A stretch of 64,000 nucleotides of DNA from assembly GCA_034359265.1 (NCBI GenBank), contig CP136898.1, positions 38,587,501-38,651,500 of the forward strand, in the 5' to 3' direction. A program made the position numbers and the translations under genes. This stretch comes from Canna indica (taxonomy: Eukaryota > Streptophyta > Magnoliopsida > Zingiberales > Cannaceae). Shown here in pieces: positions 11,095-23,290 of this stretch (position 1 is its first letter; each line of letters opens with the position of its first letter). A model generated the notes under the pieces. It ran no database searches. It worked only from the letters and a program-made list of their open reading frames with translations, and was not told where the DNA came from.

Positions 11095-11637
11095 TCAGCG
11101 ATGCCCCGTGATGAGCGTCTCGATGAACCGCAGTCCGTCGAACCGAGGCGCAAATCCACCTTCCGGCCCCCGACGCTGCCGCTCCTCCTCTTCTCGCTCT
11201 CGCTGAGACTCGCCTTCCTGGGCCAATTTGAAGGATTGCTTCAAGAAATTAACAAGCTATTGATTAAAAGCAAAGCAGAGCGCAGAGCAAGCGTAATACT
11301 CGATTTTGAATCATGCGGAGGAACCAATTTGAAGAAAATTGTTTCAAGAAATTAGGAGAAATCAAGAGAGCGTAATTCTTGATCCGAAATGGTGGCGATG
11401 AACCAAATCAAGAGAAATCAAAAGAAGCGATCTGATCGAGAATTAACACCGAATTTTCGTGGAATAGAAGAGCGATCTCGATCAATTGCCGGGGGGAAGA
11501 TGATGAATAGCAATCACTACCTGGACTGTCGCGATGCGGAGATTGGGATCGGAGCGGGAGGTCGACAAGGCGGATGAGTACGAGGCGGCGACGGTGATCA
11601 CCGTCGAAGCGACGGCGACGGCGCTTGTCCCTTTCAT
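11095..11637 (-). CDS. Small conserved-looking plant protein, two exons
   Basis: This is the only host gene in the window that looks intact. Exon 1 runs from the ATG at 11637 down to 11521 (39 codons) and ends CAG before a GTAGTG splice donor. The intron is 11520-11218. Its acceptor CCCAG leads into exon 2, 11217-11095 (40 codons and TGA). Both exons are phase 0, giving a 79-residue protein. It starts MKGTSAVAVASTVITVAASY, a small hydrophobic, Ala/Val-rich stretch that could be a membrane anchor or targeting signal. A charged Glu/Arg middle follows (REREEEERQRR), and it ends FAPRFDGLRFIETLITGHR. That C-terminal motif seems familiar from small unnamed plant proteins, but this is memory, not a search result. 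A TATAAAA lies 97 bp upstream of the ATG. Function unknown. Confidence 0.7.
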
Positions 11638-11733
11638 GGAGAGAGAGAGATGGAGGAAGAGGCGGTGGTGGAGGAAGTTTTATGTCAGTTGTGGCGGGCG
11701 GTAAATTCGAAAACCAACCCGATACAGGTTGGC

Positions 11734-11740
11734 TTTTATA
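11734..11740 (-). promoter_or_regulatory. TATA box of the small host gene
   Basis: TATAAAA on the minus strand lies 97 bases before the start codon. The leader between them is rich in CTCTCT and CCTCC, like plant 5' untranslated regions. This supports transcription toward lower coordinates. Confidence 0.55.
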
Positions 11741-11744
11741 GCGA

Positions 11745-12955
11745 TCCGTTCTCTGTGTAGAATAAAAGTGGTGGTGGGGGATGTAGTTTTGCTTCTATTT
11801 ATTCCATTAATTTCGGAAAGCTTTAAGATAGTTAGATGGTGCAAATATTAGTTTGTAGTCAATAATTAATCTAAAAAGGTGAATCTTTTTTCAATCAAAA
11901 AGCAACAAAAAAAAAAATTGACCCGGACATAAGACCGGTCAACGGGAGTCCTAATATACTCAAGCTCGAGTGGTCGAACGAAAATCTAATCAAGTTAAAT
12001 ATGTATATTTGTAAATATATTTATTCTTTGACTAAAACAAAAATATTATATCCCAATTAAGAAGATACAAAATCTTGATTCATAAAAAATATGAAATTTG
12101 GTGGCCTATCTTCCTGTGGCATAAAATTTCTTTCTATTATTCTAGCGTAATCAGTTAGCTTATCAGCGATCCGATTTGTTTCCTTTCCAATGAAAGTTAA
12201 TTGGACGTCATCACATTAATATTCATCATAATATATTTAGTTCAAAAAAAAAAATTCAACGTAATATATACTTTTTTTCAATTTATTAATTTATTATGCA
12301 AAACGTTAATATTTTTAAAAGTCCAAGACCCCTATACTATAAGTCTATAACAGAACAAAAAAACAAAAAAAATAAGAAGCTTTTGCTATTCTTTTATTTC
12401 ACAAATATCTATAAAATAAATTATCCTTCGAATTATTTGCAACGTCTTAAAGAAAGAAATTTGGAGTTGCAAATTATTTCCTGAGGATGACTCGTTCTGA
12501 AACTTGCCGTGAGTCTTTTGAGGAGATGAAATATTTCTTGCATGTAAGACTTTTATTATGATGGTGGTGGAAATATTATTATATTATGGGAAATACTTAT
12601 CTCTATATTGTTTATGAAACAAGAAATTAAATAATAGAATCGTGGACTTAATATTTTAAAGGATAACAGGGAAAAGTTTTTATTTATGCTTTTGTTTAGT
12701 AACCTGTATTGTAATATTTAATATAGTAGTACTTTACATTTGTTAACATGTCTAGAACTAACAGGTATTGCGTTATTATTTTATAATGTTTGATGCATAT
12801 ATGTATAATCAGTTTGTATAATTAAAATAAAAGTTATTTTGATTAATTTTACATTTTATATTTATTTTTTATATTATATCATTTATTAATAAAAAACAAT
12901 ATAGTTTTATAGAAATTAAAGTTGTCAATAACGAAAATGTAAAATAAATAATGCA
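11745..12955. other. AT-rich intergenic DNA upstream of the host gene
   Basis: No coding region, terminal repeat or known element was seen. The frames here are short and biased to Lys, Asn and Ile, as expected by chance in AT-rich DNA. Confidence 0.4.
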
Positions 12956-13163
12956 TTTGGAGTGGATTAGTACCTTTGGACCCAGTCGGAGTAGGCCCAG
13001 AAGCGTCTACACTCATAAACCAGACTCAAATCAAGCCAGATGACTTAGTCGAGCTCCACACGACACTATAAGGATACCTCTAGCCTCATTAATTACGAGA
13101 GATTTGTTATTAACAATCCCGATATCTTACGGATCAACCTCAACCCATTCTGAGTAACATCCT

Positions 13164-14644
13164 TGTTGGCCTAAGGTTTCAACATTGATCTTAATCTCGG
13201 TTTTGATGATAACAAATATAAAACTAATGTTTGAGCAAGAAATATTTTTAGGTTCCAAATCAGTTTACACGCGACGTCCCCGATCAAAAAAATCAAAGAA
13301 ATCGACAAGGACGCTCGTCGACACTCGGGATTCATCGAAAAGTTTGAGTCTAGGTCCAGATTGTCTAGATTATATGTATATCCTCTATTTGATGTATAAG
13401 AATTAAAAAACCGAAATTAAAACCTCGAAAACTTGAAAATCAGAAAAATAAAAAAACGGCCCAGAAATTTTTTAAGTCTAGGGAGCTCCTTGGAGGTCTA
13501 CATGATTTAGACATTTTTTTGACACCAAAACTCTCGGTAATTATTCCTTCAGTAGAAATATATTAAAGATCAATTTTTAAGGAATTTTTGAAACATTTAA
13601 CCAATCCATATTTGATCGGGGAGATTTTAAAATTTTCGATTTTCACAAATTAGTAGTAGAACCCAAAATTTAGATCTTGATCCTTAAGTATTTTGATTTT
13701 TTTTTTGATATTTTTATTGAATCTTCCTTATTTACATTATGTTTTAAAGTTAATGAATAATAAAAATTAAGAAATGTAGATAAAGCTTGCGAAAAATCAA
13801 CAACCCGCAAAAATCAGCCAAATTGCAAGTTATCGACCGAAGGTCGATCGAAAGCCCCAACTAATCTATTTAGATCCACTGAACGGTTAGTTTTGAGCTC
13901 CTACCCTTGTGAGCTTTATAAATACTACTGAAACCAACCTTCCAAGGTTCCCAACTATTCATTGAGCCATCTAAATAATATTCTCAATATTTTCTTGAGC
14001 TATTTCATTTCAAACCCTAGTTTCATAGTTGATTCTTGATTCAGCCTTCATTCTTCATCGATTCATCAACTTGAGGCATCAAGAGGACTAGGGATTCACT
14101 GTTGGAGCTAAATATTTATGTTGTTATATTTATGGCTCCATTTACTTGTATTTTTAGTATTTATTTCATTATTACTCAAGTGTGTAGTTCTTAAGTTTGG
14201 TGGTAGCCTTGGTGTAGAGGCCTAAATCCATCTGTATGACCAGTTTAATAGGATTAGTTGTGTTATCCTTTAGGGTTGAGGTGGGAGAGTGCTCTCGGTA
14301 GGAAGGTGGAGACTTTCGGGAGTGGAAGTGCCTTCAGTGTGAGAGCGAAGACTCTCCGGTGTAAATTCCTCATTGTAAGGAAACACTTTAATCTAGTAAA
14401 ATTAAGTTGAAAATCCAAAGGGGTCCTTAGGTAGTGGAGTAGGCATTTGGGTCGAACTACTATAAATCTCGATGTTTGCATTGCCTAATTTGTTTTTTGC
14501 TTAATTGCCATATTTATTGCTTCCATTGTTGGATTGATTTGTCATTTGCCTAAGCAACCTAAGAATCGATTAAAAACGAATTTTGGTTATGTTTTTAGTA
14601 AACATACTATTCACCCCCCTCTAGTGTAGGTCATTCAACTTACA
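13164..14644 (+). mobile_element. Solo LTR of the TGTTGGCC family (copy A)
   Basis: This 1481-bp LTR begins TGTTGGCCTAAGG and ends TTACA. The flanks ATCCT (13159-13163) and ATCTC (14645-14649) both line up with one site in the second gypsy LTR copy, so they are a diverged 5-bp target duplication. No internal region is present. A promoter TATAAATA lies at 13917-13924, just after a short GGTCGATCG-type palindrome region. The end shows the family signature TTCACCCCCCTCTAGTGT. Confidence 0.85.
13917..13924 (+). promoter_or_regulatory. LTR TATA box (copy A)
   Basis: TATAAATA lies mid-LTR. The same box is found in copies B (minus, 21031-21038), C (25119-25126), D (minus, 41428-41435) and in the solo LTR inside D (39078-39085). 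TATAAAAA at 31460 in copy E and a TATATAA box on the minus strand at about 34420-34426 in copy F take its place there. Confidence 0.6.
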
Positions 14645-14878
14645 ATCTCTACGAGATCACCGAGCTGCATCATCATCAATCATTCCTCATCGTGCAATAT
14701 ATACAGACGCCACGCTCCTCAAGTACCTTAGATTCCAATTTTCATTACCTCCACCTTGAACATATCCTCACTTGAGCATCAGAGTATCTTTTGCGGGTCC
14801 CTCCCTCCCACCGAGAGTTGCACTTGACCAAGAGATGCACTGGATCGGATCGCATCGCTCCGAGTTTAGACAGGAACA

Positions 14879-14896
14879 TTTGGTACCCACTGTGGG
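14879..14896 (+). other. Gypsy primer-binding site
   Basis: TTTGGTACCCACTGTGGG follows the LTR end. It resembles the common plant gypsy site TTTGGCGCCCACCGTGGG with three substitutions. It marks the start of the internal region of this element. Confidence 0.75.
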
Positions 14897-15299
14897 CCGA
14901 ATAAATCTTACTTGCCCCACAATGGGTTGTACCTGGAGTCAAACGAACACTGCCGCACAAAGGCATTACCCTATCGACGACATCTCTCGCTATCTGGAGA
15001 TACTAAAATAGTAAGGAATGACGCTCTAGCACCAGTCAACCCCTCACCAAAAGAATCACAGTGTCTGATAAATGACCTTCAAGCAGAGAATCGATGGTTA
15101 GCAGCCTAGGTCGAGATGTTGACGCGGTCCTAGGAATAACACCCGACCAAACACGAGTGCCATCGCTCACAGCACAATAGAGATAGACAATTGGAAATAA
15201 GGAGACCAAATTATGTCCTTGAGGACAAGGTCTCCCGCACGCATCATCGAAGAGAAGAGAATGACACCAGGGTCACAGAGGCTACCCCTCCTCTCCCTG

Positions 15300-16360
15300 T
15301 TGAGTTGGGACCCTTCGCCTAGCGGATCATGACAGTATATCTCCAACCTAGATTCAAACTACCGACCACCTCCAGCCCTATGACGACATGGGCGACCCGA
15401 CCACGTACCTGACAATGTTTAGGTCTATGATGCTCATCAATGGAGCAACTGATCCCATCCTCTGCCGAGCCTTCTTGACCTTTTTAGAGAAGATCACATT
15501 ACTGTGGTTCTCTTTCCTTCCACCACGGTCTATATACACCTTCGAGGAGCTCTCCCGCGCCTTCACCAACCAATTCTCCTTGTCACAGATCAGCTCCAAA
15601 ATCGAAGACGCCCTCCACTTCATCAGGCAAGGGCAACATGAGTCGTTAAGAGACTACATACAGAGATTTCAGGCCCACAGCTATAGAGATCCCGAATCTC
15701 GACCCACTCATCGAGCTAGTTTCCATCAAGCATGGTCTAAAGCTTGGACAATTCGTGAACCAAATTGCCTCGACGAAGCCAAAGGACATGGCCGAGTTCC
15801 GGGAGAAGGCTGCAAACCACATATAGATGGAAGAACTCCGAGAGGCCAGAAAGGCTGATAGACAGAACACCAATGATATCGCCGAGGACAAGAAGACCAA
15901 GAAGCCCGATAGAAAAGGTGAAGATCGAGATTGTCGTGAATGGAACGATAACAGAAGGGCAAAGTTGTCACCCCGACCAAATGCCTAGTACAAAAAATAC
16001 ACACCACTCAACGCGAGGAAGGAAACCATCCTCCAGGAAATCCACGACTTAAAACTCCTCAAACACTCCGTTAATGCTGAAAAGTAGAAGCTGCCATCCG
16101 ATGCCGACAAGAGGAAAATGTGTGATTTTCACGACACATATGTGCACACCACAAAACACTGTGTGGTGCTCAGAGATAAGCTTGAAAACCTAGTCCGTGC
16201 CGGATGCCTCGACTGGTACGTCAATCGCAGTAAAGAACATGGCCAAAGCAGGAGCCGTGATCACCGACATCGAAGTCGAAGCCGAACGCCCTCGAACCAC
16301 CCAAAAGGATGGAAAGACATCGATCGGGCCAACCGCCCACGAGTCCAAGTTTGACGAGTC
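15300..16360 (+). pseudogene. Gypsy gag (Retrotrans_gag plus CCHC-like region)
   Basis: Gag builds the virus-like particle of the retrotransposon. Frame 15388-15858 carries the Retrotrans_gag core: MLINGATDPILCRAF, then a Trp and SLPP-like step (FSFLPPRSIYTFEELS), then GQHESLRDYIQRF. A frameshift follows near 15680. The downstream CDFHDTYVHTTKHC and LVRAGCLDWYVN text (16118-16220) is the second conserved gag block found before protease in the Tat/Athila side of plant gypsy elements. Stops and shifts make it inactive. The region 14897-15300 is the untranslated leader and a decayed gag start. Confidence 0.8.
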
Positions 16361-16439
16361 ATTGACTACATAGCCGACGGATTCGCATGAGGAGGCGAAA
16401 TGATCTCGGCTAGAAAGAGATCCCTTTGAGCAATCATGG

Positions 16440-17300
16440 TGGTCGACGTCATTGCTCGCCCACAGGGGGCTTATTTTTAGAACCTCGGCAATACCATTCT
16501 ATGAATTTGATTTCCAAGGGATTGACAAAAATCTGCACGACCCAATCGTGATTTTTGGGATCGCAAGAAATTTTATCATTAAGAAAGTTTTTGTGGATCA
16601 AGATAGTTCAGCCGATATCCTCCCCCATTCTACATTCGAGAAAATGCAGTTAACCGAAGCTTCGCTCTCGCCCTAGAAGGGAGACTTGGTGGGTTTCTCT
16701 AGGGAGCGAGTCAACATCCGGGGCTCCATATGGTTAAGTACGTCGTTCAACTCTCAACCGAGAGCAAAGACAATTGACATACATTACCTGGTCATCAAGG
16801 CCCCTAGTCCCTACCACATGATTTTGGGATGACCTTCATTGAATAACTTAGGGGTCGTCGTATCGACCCACCACCTGCCAATAAAATTCCCCGTGTCCAA
16901 AACAGAAGTGGGTGTGCTCCACACCAACCAAAAGGAAGCTCGTCAATGCTATAATAAATGCCTCAAACAAAGGACAATAAAACTAAAGAAAGAGTTGGAC
17001 GCTACACCCCACCAGACACTATCGAAGCCCACAGGCGAACGATCTGCGAAAACCTTCGAGCAAAACCCAAGAAAGGCACCGAGAAGCGGCCTCGACCCGG
17101 TGCAACTTGAAGATTAGGCACAACTTGGGGCAAAGAACCAAGGTCCAGTCAGGCTCGAAGAGAATCACCTTCCCTTGCCATCGATGGGCAATAGCTGGTT
17201 TCATCTTCCCTCTCTCTTTTACGTCGACGAGCATAGCCACGTTTGGACCGAGCATCTCACCTAAAGAAAATTTTATTGTATCAATAACTTCTTTTCATAT
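16440..17300 (+). pseudogene. Gypsy aspartic protease region and start of pol
   Basis: The protease block VFVDQDSSADILPHSTF lies near 16590-16640. It corresponds to the usual VDxGSSADIL of plant gypsy proteases, with the catalytic Asp kept. Downstream, YHMILG and NNLGVVVSTHHLPIKFP (16815-16890) match the conserved end of the protease domain. No reverse transcriptase was found; the text is cut by the next element at 17487. Stops at about 16674 and 17116 break the frame. Confidence 0.75.
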
Positions 17301-17486
17301 CATTAAAAGTCATTTCTTTCACATCTACGTGTGTACATCCAAGGGAACTCACGATTATCTCGTCGTCTGAACGGACACCCACCATATTAATTGTACTCCT
17401 CTCCACGCATTTGTCCAAATGATCTACTGTAATCTTATAGTATATTCTTGGGGATCCTCCACGATCTCGTGATAGCTCTTGACCCC

Positions 17487-18655
17487 TGTTAGTGTTTGGG
17501 TTTTATATGTTGGATGTATTTGGCAAAAGTGTTTCTGGTGAATTCTCAGTTTTATGCACAGTCTTAACAGTAAGGAGTCCTGCTTATGTGATGATAGTTA
17601 CAACTATAAAATGACAGTCTCAACCGCTTCTACAATTTGAGGGTTATTTTTCTGGATAAGTATGATTGTGAATAAGATGGTTGTTGGACTTCAATATTGA
17701 TGATGATTCTCTTGATATCTCTGATATCATTAATCATCGTTATTTATTTGTCGATTGCCCATTTTGGTGTTATGAGTAGTGGAGAGTTTCCTACTCTTTA
17801 TGTTCTGGGCGTTACTGTTTGATATATTATGTTTTCAATGTTGGTTAATTGTTCAAACCGATGACTGTTGGTTGTTTAACTGATGGGTTCATTAAACAAA
17901 TAGTTACGAATATCATTGATTCAGATCTTTCAGTTGTTTCATATAAATTCCGATGAGAAGACCTGATCTACAACTCTCCATGTGCAAACATTGTGTTGCC
18001 AGTTATTGGGAGGAGTTGAGACTGCTGAGTGCAGAAAGACAATAATCTACATTTCTTATCTTTTGTGTGAAGATGGTTTTGGGCTGTTAACTCACTATAA
18101 CACAAGGTCGTGTGGAGCACGAAACACTACGGTTGGGATGTCATAGAGAGGCAAGTTGGTATTTACTTATAATAGAAAATAGGTTTTTATTATTTCCAAT
18201 TCACTATAGTACTAGTAGTCGGATTTCGGGTGTGAAACCTTGAGGACTAAAATTGTACTTATAGAGAGTTGATTGGTCATCTGTCTGGTGAGTGCTCCGC
18301 ATATTAGGTGAATGATTTTGTCACTGAACTGCGTAAACAAACCTCTTGCATTTGTGTGTGTTTCTATTTTTAGTTCTTATTTTACTTCTAGTAGCAGTTG
18401 CAACTTCTTATTCAACTGCTCTTAACAGGAGCTCCCTTAGAGACAAATACTACCAACCCCGAGCGCGATCCTCGGCCTCAGCGTGTACCCCAAGTGTGGT
18501 CTTGCCTTACCATCCTTGGCGAGCTCGGCAAGACTCCAAGTGCGGTCCTCGGCCTCAACATAACTACTTTCAGCCTCAGAGCCCTTACGGACACCTGAGC
18601 GCGGTCTTGCCTTATGCTCCTCGACGAGCTTGACATGATCGCGCTTGGAGTCATA
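17487..18655 (+). repeat. Sirevirus-like 5' LTR
   Basis: The LTR starts TGTTAGTGTTTGG and matches 27677 onward closely across about 950 bp. From about 18455 it runs into roughly two units of a GC-rich 104-bp repeat, while the 3' copy has about nine. No ordinary primer-binding site follows. Confidence 0.75.
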
Positions 18656-18870
18656 GATGGTTTTGGGCTGTTAACTCACTACAACACAAGGCCGTGTGGA
18701 GGACAGAACTCTGTGACTGGGATGTCATAGAGAGGAAAGTTGGTATTTACTTGTAATAGCAAATAGATTTTTGTTATTTCTAATTTACTGTAGTACTGGT
18801 AGTTGGATTTCAGGTGTGAAATTCTGAGAAGTAAAATTGTACTTATTCTACCATTCAATTCCAGCGAGTG
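18655..18870 (+). repeat. Partial second copy of the LTR
   Basis: This 215-bp segment (starting GATGGTTTTGGGCTG) repeats the text at about 18070-18275 with few changes. It shows a past rearrangement or a second, truncated element. Confidence 0.7.
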
Positions 18871-18929
18871 TAAAATTGTAATTAAGTCTATGGTGAATTT
18901 CAATATTCCACCATTCCTTCATCCTTGTG

Positions 18930-20270
18930 TGGAAGTTTTCCCTACAAGAAAAGATGAAACTTTTGGTACCTAAATCCTTTTGGATCCTTGGGGGTCAATG
19001 GGCTTAGGTACCCAAAGTGCCATTCCAACACTTGGGTTCATCTTGAAAGCGCAATCATATATAGCATGCCCAAATATTCCTCAACAAAAACAATGTCCAT
19101 TGAATCTCTTCTTTTCATTATTCTTATGGACATGAGGTGTAAGATTGGAATGCTTAGTGTGATGTGCATGATGAACATGAGCAATCTTAGGTGATACATT
19201 TGTATTTCTAAAATTCTTAAAGGATGAATTTCTAGACAAATTTCTAACATTTTTATTTAGAAAGACGATCTCATTTTTCAAGTCATTCATGCATTTGTGA
19301 ATAACATTCAATTGGGTTTTCAATATGCTATTTTCCTTTTTCAAAATATCATTTTTATTGTTTAAATCCTTAGTGTCAATACTCAAAACATCATGGCATG
19401 GATTAGAGACACTAATTTTTAGTTTCTCATTTTCTAATTTTACCTCATGTAAATGAGAACTAAGAGTCAAGTTTTCTTCCTTTAACTTCTTATTTTCTTT
19501 ATCTTTTTGATAACTAAGGCATACATGATTTACATTCATCTAATAATTCATCATAAAGAATATCATGGGAGCTAGATGAATTAAAACTATGATTATCATG
19601 ACTAGAGGAAGAGTATACCTCTTCATTAACAGTTTTGATATCAGCTTCATAATCATGTTGAGAGGATTCTTCACTTGATGTACATGAGTTAGTGGCAGCA
19701 TTTGACATCGTTTTTGCCTTATTCTTCATAGTAGGACAATTTTTCTTCACATGTCCTTTTTCATTGCATAGGTGACAAATCACCTTTCTCTTTCGACTTT
19801 TTGTGCTTCTTTGACTATATATACTATGAGCTTCAAGAACTTTATTAGAAATAGGAGTATGATAGTTGTCATCGACTTATTCATTTAAGGTGATAAGTTC
19901 TTTGATTTTAGCATAATCATAGAGCATGTTTAAGCATGACCAAATATCAAATGCGAAAATGCAATGCATGACTTTTTCAAAGATAGCATGTTCCAAAGAA
20001 CAAAAAATACAATTCATGGCTTTTGCATTTTGTTCAAATCTATCTATTTGTTCTTGGGTCCATGCATTAAATATTTTTCTTAGGTTCAATACTTCAATGT
20101 ATTTTGTCTTTACCATATTGAACATACCTATGCCTTGAGTCTTTAAGAATGTGTACATTCTTCCTTTCCAAAGACCAAAGTTTAACTCGTCAAACCTAGG
20201 TGGTATAGACACTACTAACTCTATTATCATTTTTCGAATCGAGATTGGATGTAGAGGAGATAGTAAAATC
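18930..20270 (-). pseudogene. gag of copy B (two CCHC knuckles and coiled coil)
   Basis: This would encode the particle protein of the family. The N-terminal part (20230-19877) has PPRFDELNFGLWKGRMYTFL and LEHAIFEKVMHC, the copia gag (UBN2-like) pattern. The first knuckle CHLCNEKGHVKKNC is at about 19740-19783. A Lys/Glu/Asn-rich coiled coil follows (19539-19260), then a His-rich segment and the start of the second knuckle (RFNGHCFC near 19090). Frameshifts separate the parts. The same domain order is seen in copies D and H. Confidence 0.8.
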
Positions 20271-20284
20271 TCAATCTACAACCT

Positions 20285-20299
20285 GACTCTGATACCAAA
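20285..20299 (-). other. Primer-binding site of copy B
   Basis: On the minus strand TTTGGTATCAGAGTC follows the LTR end. This is the initiator-tRNA-Met type site of copia elements and fixes the direction of the element. Confidence 0.8.
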
Positions 20300-21439
20300 T
20301 GTTGATGAAATGGCCACACTAGAGGGGGGGTGAATAGTATGTTAACTAAATCAATTAGCCTAACTTCAATTTTAATCATTTCTTAGATTGCTTAGGCAAT
20401 TCACAATTGAATGATTAAATACGGAAGCAATAAAAAAAAAAATTAAACACAAGCGAAGATAACAATGCTAACACAAAGATTTATAGTGGTTCGGTCCCAA
20501 TGCCTACTCCATTATCTAAGCATCACGCTTAGGATTTCACACCCAAATCTACTAAATTACGAGTAGCTTACAATCGAGGAATTTTACATCGGAAATTAAG
20601 ACCCTACACTCACCTTGAAGGCACTTCCACACCCGGAAGTATCATGCCTTCCTACCAAGTGAGCTTTCCCACCTCAATTCCTAAGACCTACTCCGAACTT
20701 AGTTTGCACTTGTACCTTCTTTGCTAAGGATACCACTCAATCACAAGACCCAACACTCGGTCTTCTTACAAGCTCAAGTAAGTTAAAGTAAAAGCAAATA
20801 AAAAACAAATCTATTACAAGAAGAAAGTGAAGAGAACTTATCATAATGAGAGCACATCTTCTTCTTGAGCCTAGCACTCTTAATGAGCCCTCCAATGAAG
20901 AACACTTGAGATTGAGGGATCAAGAGCTAGGTTAAATGGATTTGATCAAGAGAGAGCTTAGAAGATGCTAAAGATCACTCTTTGAGGCTTAGAAGCATCA
21001 TTGACCTCTTGGGAGAGAGTTTAGGGTGGATATTTATAACCCCCCAAACAAAGAGCTCGTCAACGGGCATTTTTTTGCCCGTTGCCGATGCCCGATCGCT
21101 TGTCGGTCAATCGTCGATTGATCGACCGAGCGACCGAAGGCCTACTGCCAATTTTTGGCAACATTCAGTCGACCAAATTAGTTACTGTCAGTTTTTGACC
21201 TCATTTGGTCGACCGACCGGTTGACCGAACCTGGGCTGAGCTTATTTTTTTCCAGCTTTCTTCCTGCACGCTTCATTTTCGGGTTCCGGCCTTCAGCGTG
21301 AACTAACTTGGAGAGCTTTCCATATGTTCACTAGACTCGTCCATGGCGTCTTAGGTGCACACGCCAAACTTCTATAAGTCATCGCAGATGTACGTCGTAC
21401 GAGACCGATGCCGCGAACCATGAAAGTGACTTCCAACTT

Positions 21440-22520
21440 TTATCGAACCTGCGACCTTCATGCTTCAAGAACTTAGTTAGAAAGAGTCGGTTTGTTATCA
21501 CCAAAATAATCATGGAGAGAGTAGAGCACAAGGGAGAATCCCTCAACCAATAAAATCTTGTTTTCAGAGCTACTGAGGATGAGATCAAGTCAGAAGATTG
21601 TTCTAAAGAGGAGATGAATGTTGTACTAGTTCTTATGATAAAAAATTTGAAGAGATTTTTGAGAGCTAACAATAGGGCAAACCAAAACTCTCAATCTAAT
21701 CTGTAGTTCAAGCAATAGTTTTAACTATTTGAGTCTGCCAATTCCAGATAAAACTCCTCTGCTGGAGAAAATAGAAGAAGTCAACTGTCAGGTCAAAAGG
21801 ATGATCTCAAATAGAAGTTCAAAGGCATTCAATGCTTTGAATGTGAAGGATTTGGTCATATAAGATCAGAAGGCCCAAATCTTTAGAAGAAGATCAAGAA
21901 GTCATTCACTACTACTTGGAGTGACGATGATGAAGAAACTGACTCAGAAGAGCATGAACAAGGCAACTTTAGAGCATTCATAGCTTGCATAAATGACACA
22001 GTTAAGATTGTCGACATCTCTGATGCAGATAGTGATCACTGCAAAGTTCAATGTGCAGATTGTCTTGAGGATGCATATCATAAGATGTTTGACAAATGGG
22101 TTGAAGTGGCAAAACTTAACAAGACTCTTAGCGATCAAAACAAGCTTTTGGTTGAAGAAAAGAAGACCCTTGAAGAGAGAGTTCAAACCCTACAAAGACA
22201 GATTGTTCAAAAACAAGACAAAGAGTCTAAGTTGATTTCTGAACTTGAAAAGGTAAAGAAGGAAGTTAGAATGATGAATTCTACATGTACTCTTAACAAA
22301 ATTTTGAGTGCAGGAAAAAGTCCTTCAAATCATAAGGGACTAGGATATACTAGTTCATGCCAGTTGAAACCCCAGTCTCAACAGCCTACTCAATTGAGGA
22401 ACTTTCATAGAGGCTCTTCAAGACACCAAAAGCTTGTTACAAGAAAAGGAAATAAGGTGCACATATGCAACTATTGCAGGCGCAGAGGACACTTTATAGC
22501 AAATTGATTCAAACTCTCCA
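21440..22520 (+). pseudogene. Sirevirus-like gag
   Basis: The particle protein of the 17487-29590 element. Text near 21830 reads CFECEGFGHIRSEGP, a CCHC knuckle that has lost its last Cys (Gly instead). An acidic stretch (DDDEETDSEEHEQ) and a long coiled coil (about 22085-22290, KTLSDQNKLLVEEKKTLEE) follow. A second knuckle, CNYCRRRGHFIAN, near 22470 ends at a stop where Cys or Trp is expected. Stops at several points make it inactive. Its N-terminal half was replaced at the junction with copy B. Confidence 0.75.
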
Positions 22521-22540
22521 ACAAATTAAGGAGAAGAATC

Positions 22541-23290
22541 GTGTTAATATCCAAAAGAAAAAGGTTAAGCAAATCTGGGTTAAGAAAGACTAATCTTAAC
22601 TGCTATATTGCTTTTGTGTCAAAGTCTGTTTCTTCTTCTGGGTCTTGGTATTTCGATAGTGGTTGTTCTCAACACATGATAGGAAATCCTGAAAATTTAA
22701 AAGATATTAAGGAACATGAAAGTGCAACTATCACTTTTGGAGATGAGGGATATGAAAATATCATAGGAGTTGGAACTCTAAATGTTCTAAGAATTCTTAA
22801 TCTTGTGAGTATAAGCCAATTGTGTGATCAGAATTTAAATGTTCATTTTACTAAGAATAGTTGTAAAGTTTTTTATAAAGTTAGGAATTGTATTCTTGAA
22901 GGGAATAGACCTAGAAACAACTGTTACAAAATTGCTTACTCTTTTATTTTTCCTTCAGTTGTTTCTTCTAACATTAATCTATCCCATCAACGGTTGGATC
23001 ATGAAAATTATAGTGGTCTAAAGAAACCTGTAAGTATTGAAATTGTCAGAGGAATTTCTAGGTTTTCTGAAAAACCGGAAGTTGTATGTTATCCTTGGCA
23101 AGAAGGAAAACAACCAAGGTAGTCTTATTAGCAATTGAAATTGGGTGGTGTTTCAAGACTTCCAGGGTCTTTCCATCTCGATCAAATGGTTGTTAAGACT
23201 ACTCTCATAAATGGTTTTCTAAATGAAGAAATATTTTTTTAAAAGTCCAAGGACTTTGAAGATTCTAATCATCCTGATCATGATCAGAGG
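22541..23290 (+). pseudogene. Sirevirus-like protease, pre-integrase and a reverse transcriptase scrap
   Basis: SWYFDSGCSQHMIGN carries the active DSG of the copia protease at about 22645. The pre-integrase motif follows near 22985 (HQRLDHENYSGLKK, with an Asp where Gly is usual) and its Cys pair is partly lost. Straight after the stop at 23122 the text reads LINGFLNEEIFF and then FEDSNHPDH (about 23205-23280), which belongs to the reverse transcriptase. The integrase and the start of the reverse transcriptase have been deleted between the two. Confidence 0.8.

Larger units (their letters stand above)
12956..14878 (+). repeat. Gypsy LTR (3' part), interrupted by a solo LTR
   Basis: The LTR text at 12956-13163 resumes at 14645-14878 and ends GGAACA directly before a gypsy primer-binding site. 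The same LTR family recurs at about 57560-58200, where it is not interrupted; alignment of the two by eye places the solo-LTR insertion in this copy exactly. Shared runs include TTAATTACGAG, CATTACCTCCACCT and GAGTATCTTTTGC. The LTR start was not found. Confidence 0.7.
18915..21415 (-). mobile_element. TGTTGGCC-family gag-only element (copy B), truncated
   Basis: On the minus strand this reads as 5' LTR (21415-20300, its first bases missing), primer-binding site (20299-20285), then gag to about 18930. No pol and no second LTR are present. Its right end stops inside the LTR, and the left end stops at the gag 3' end, so both sides have been lost. Confidence 0.8.

Noticed and set aside
11032..11577. 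Two plus-strand open frames over the small host gene
   Set aside because: They lie antisense to the spliced minus-strand gene, whose splice sites, TATA box and C-terminal motif are better supported.
19926..20333. Plus-strand open frames opposite gag of copy B
   Set aside because: They are antisense shadows of a gag whose domain order is seen in three copies.
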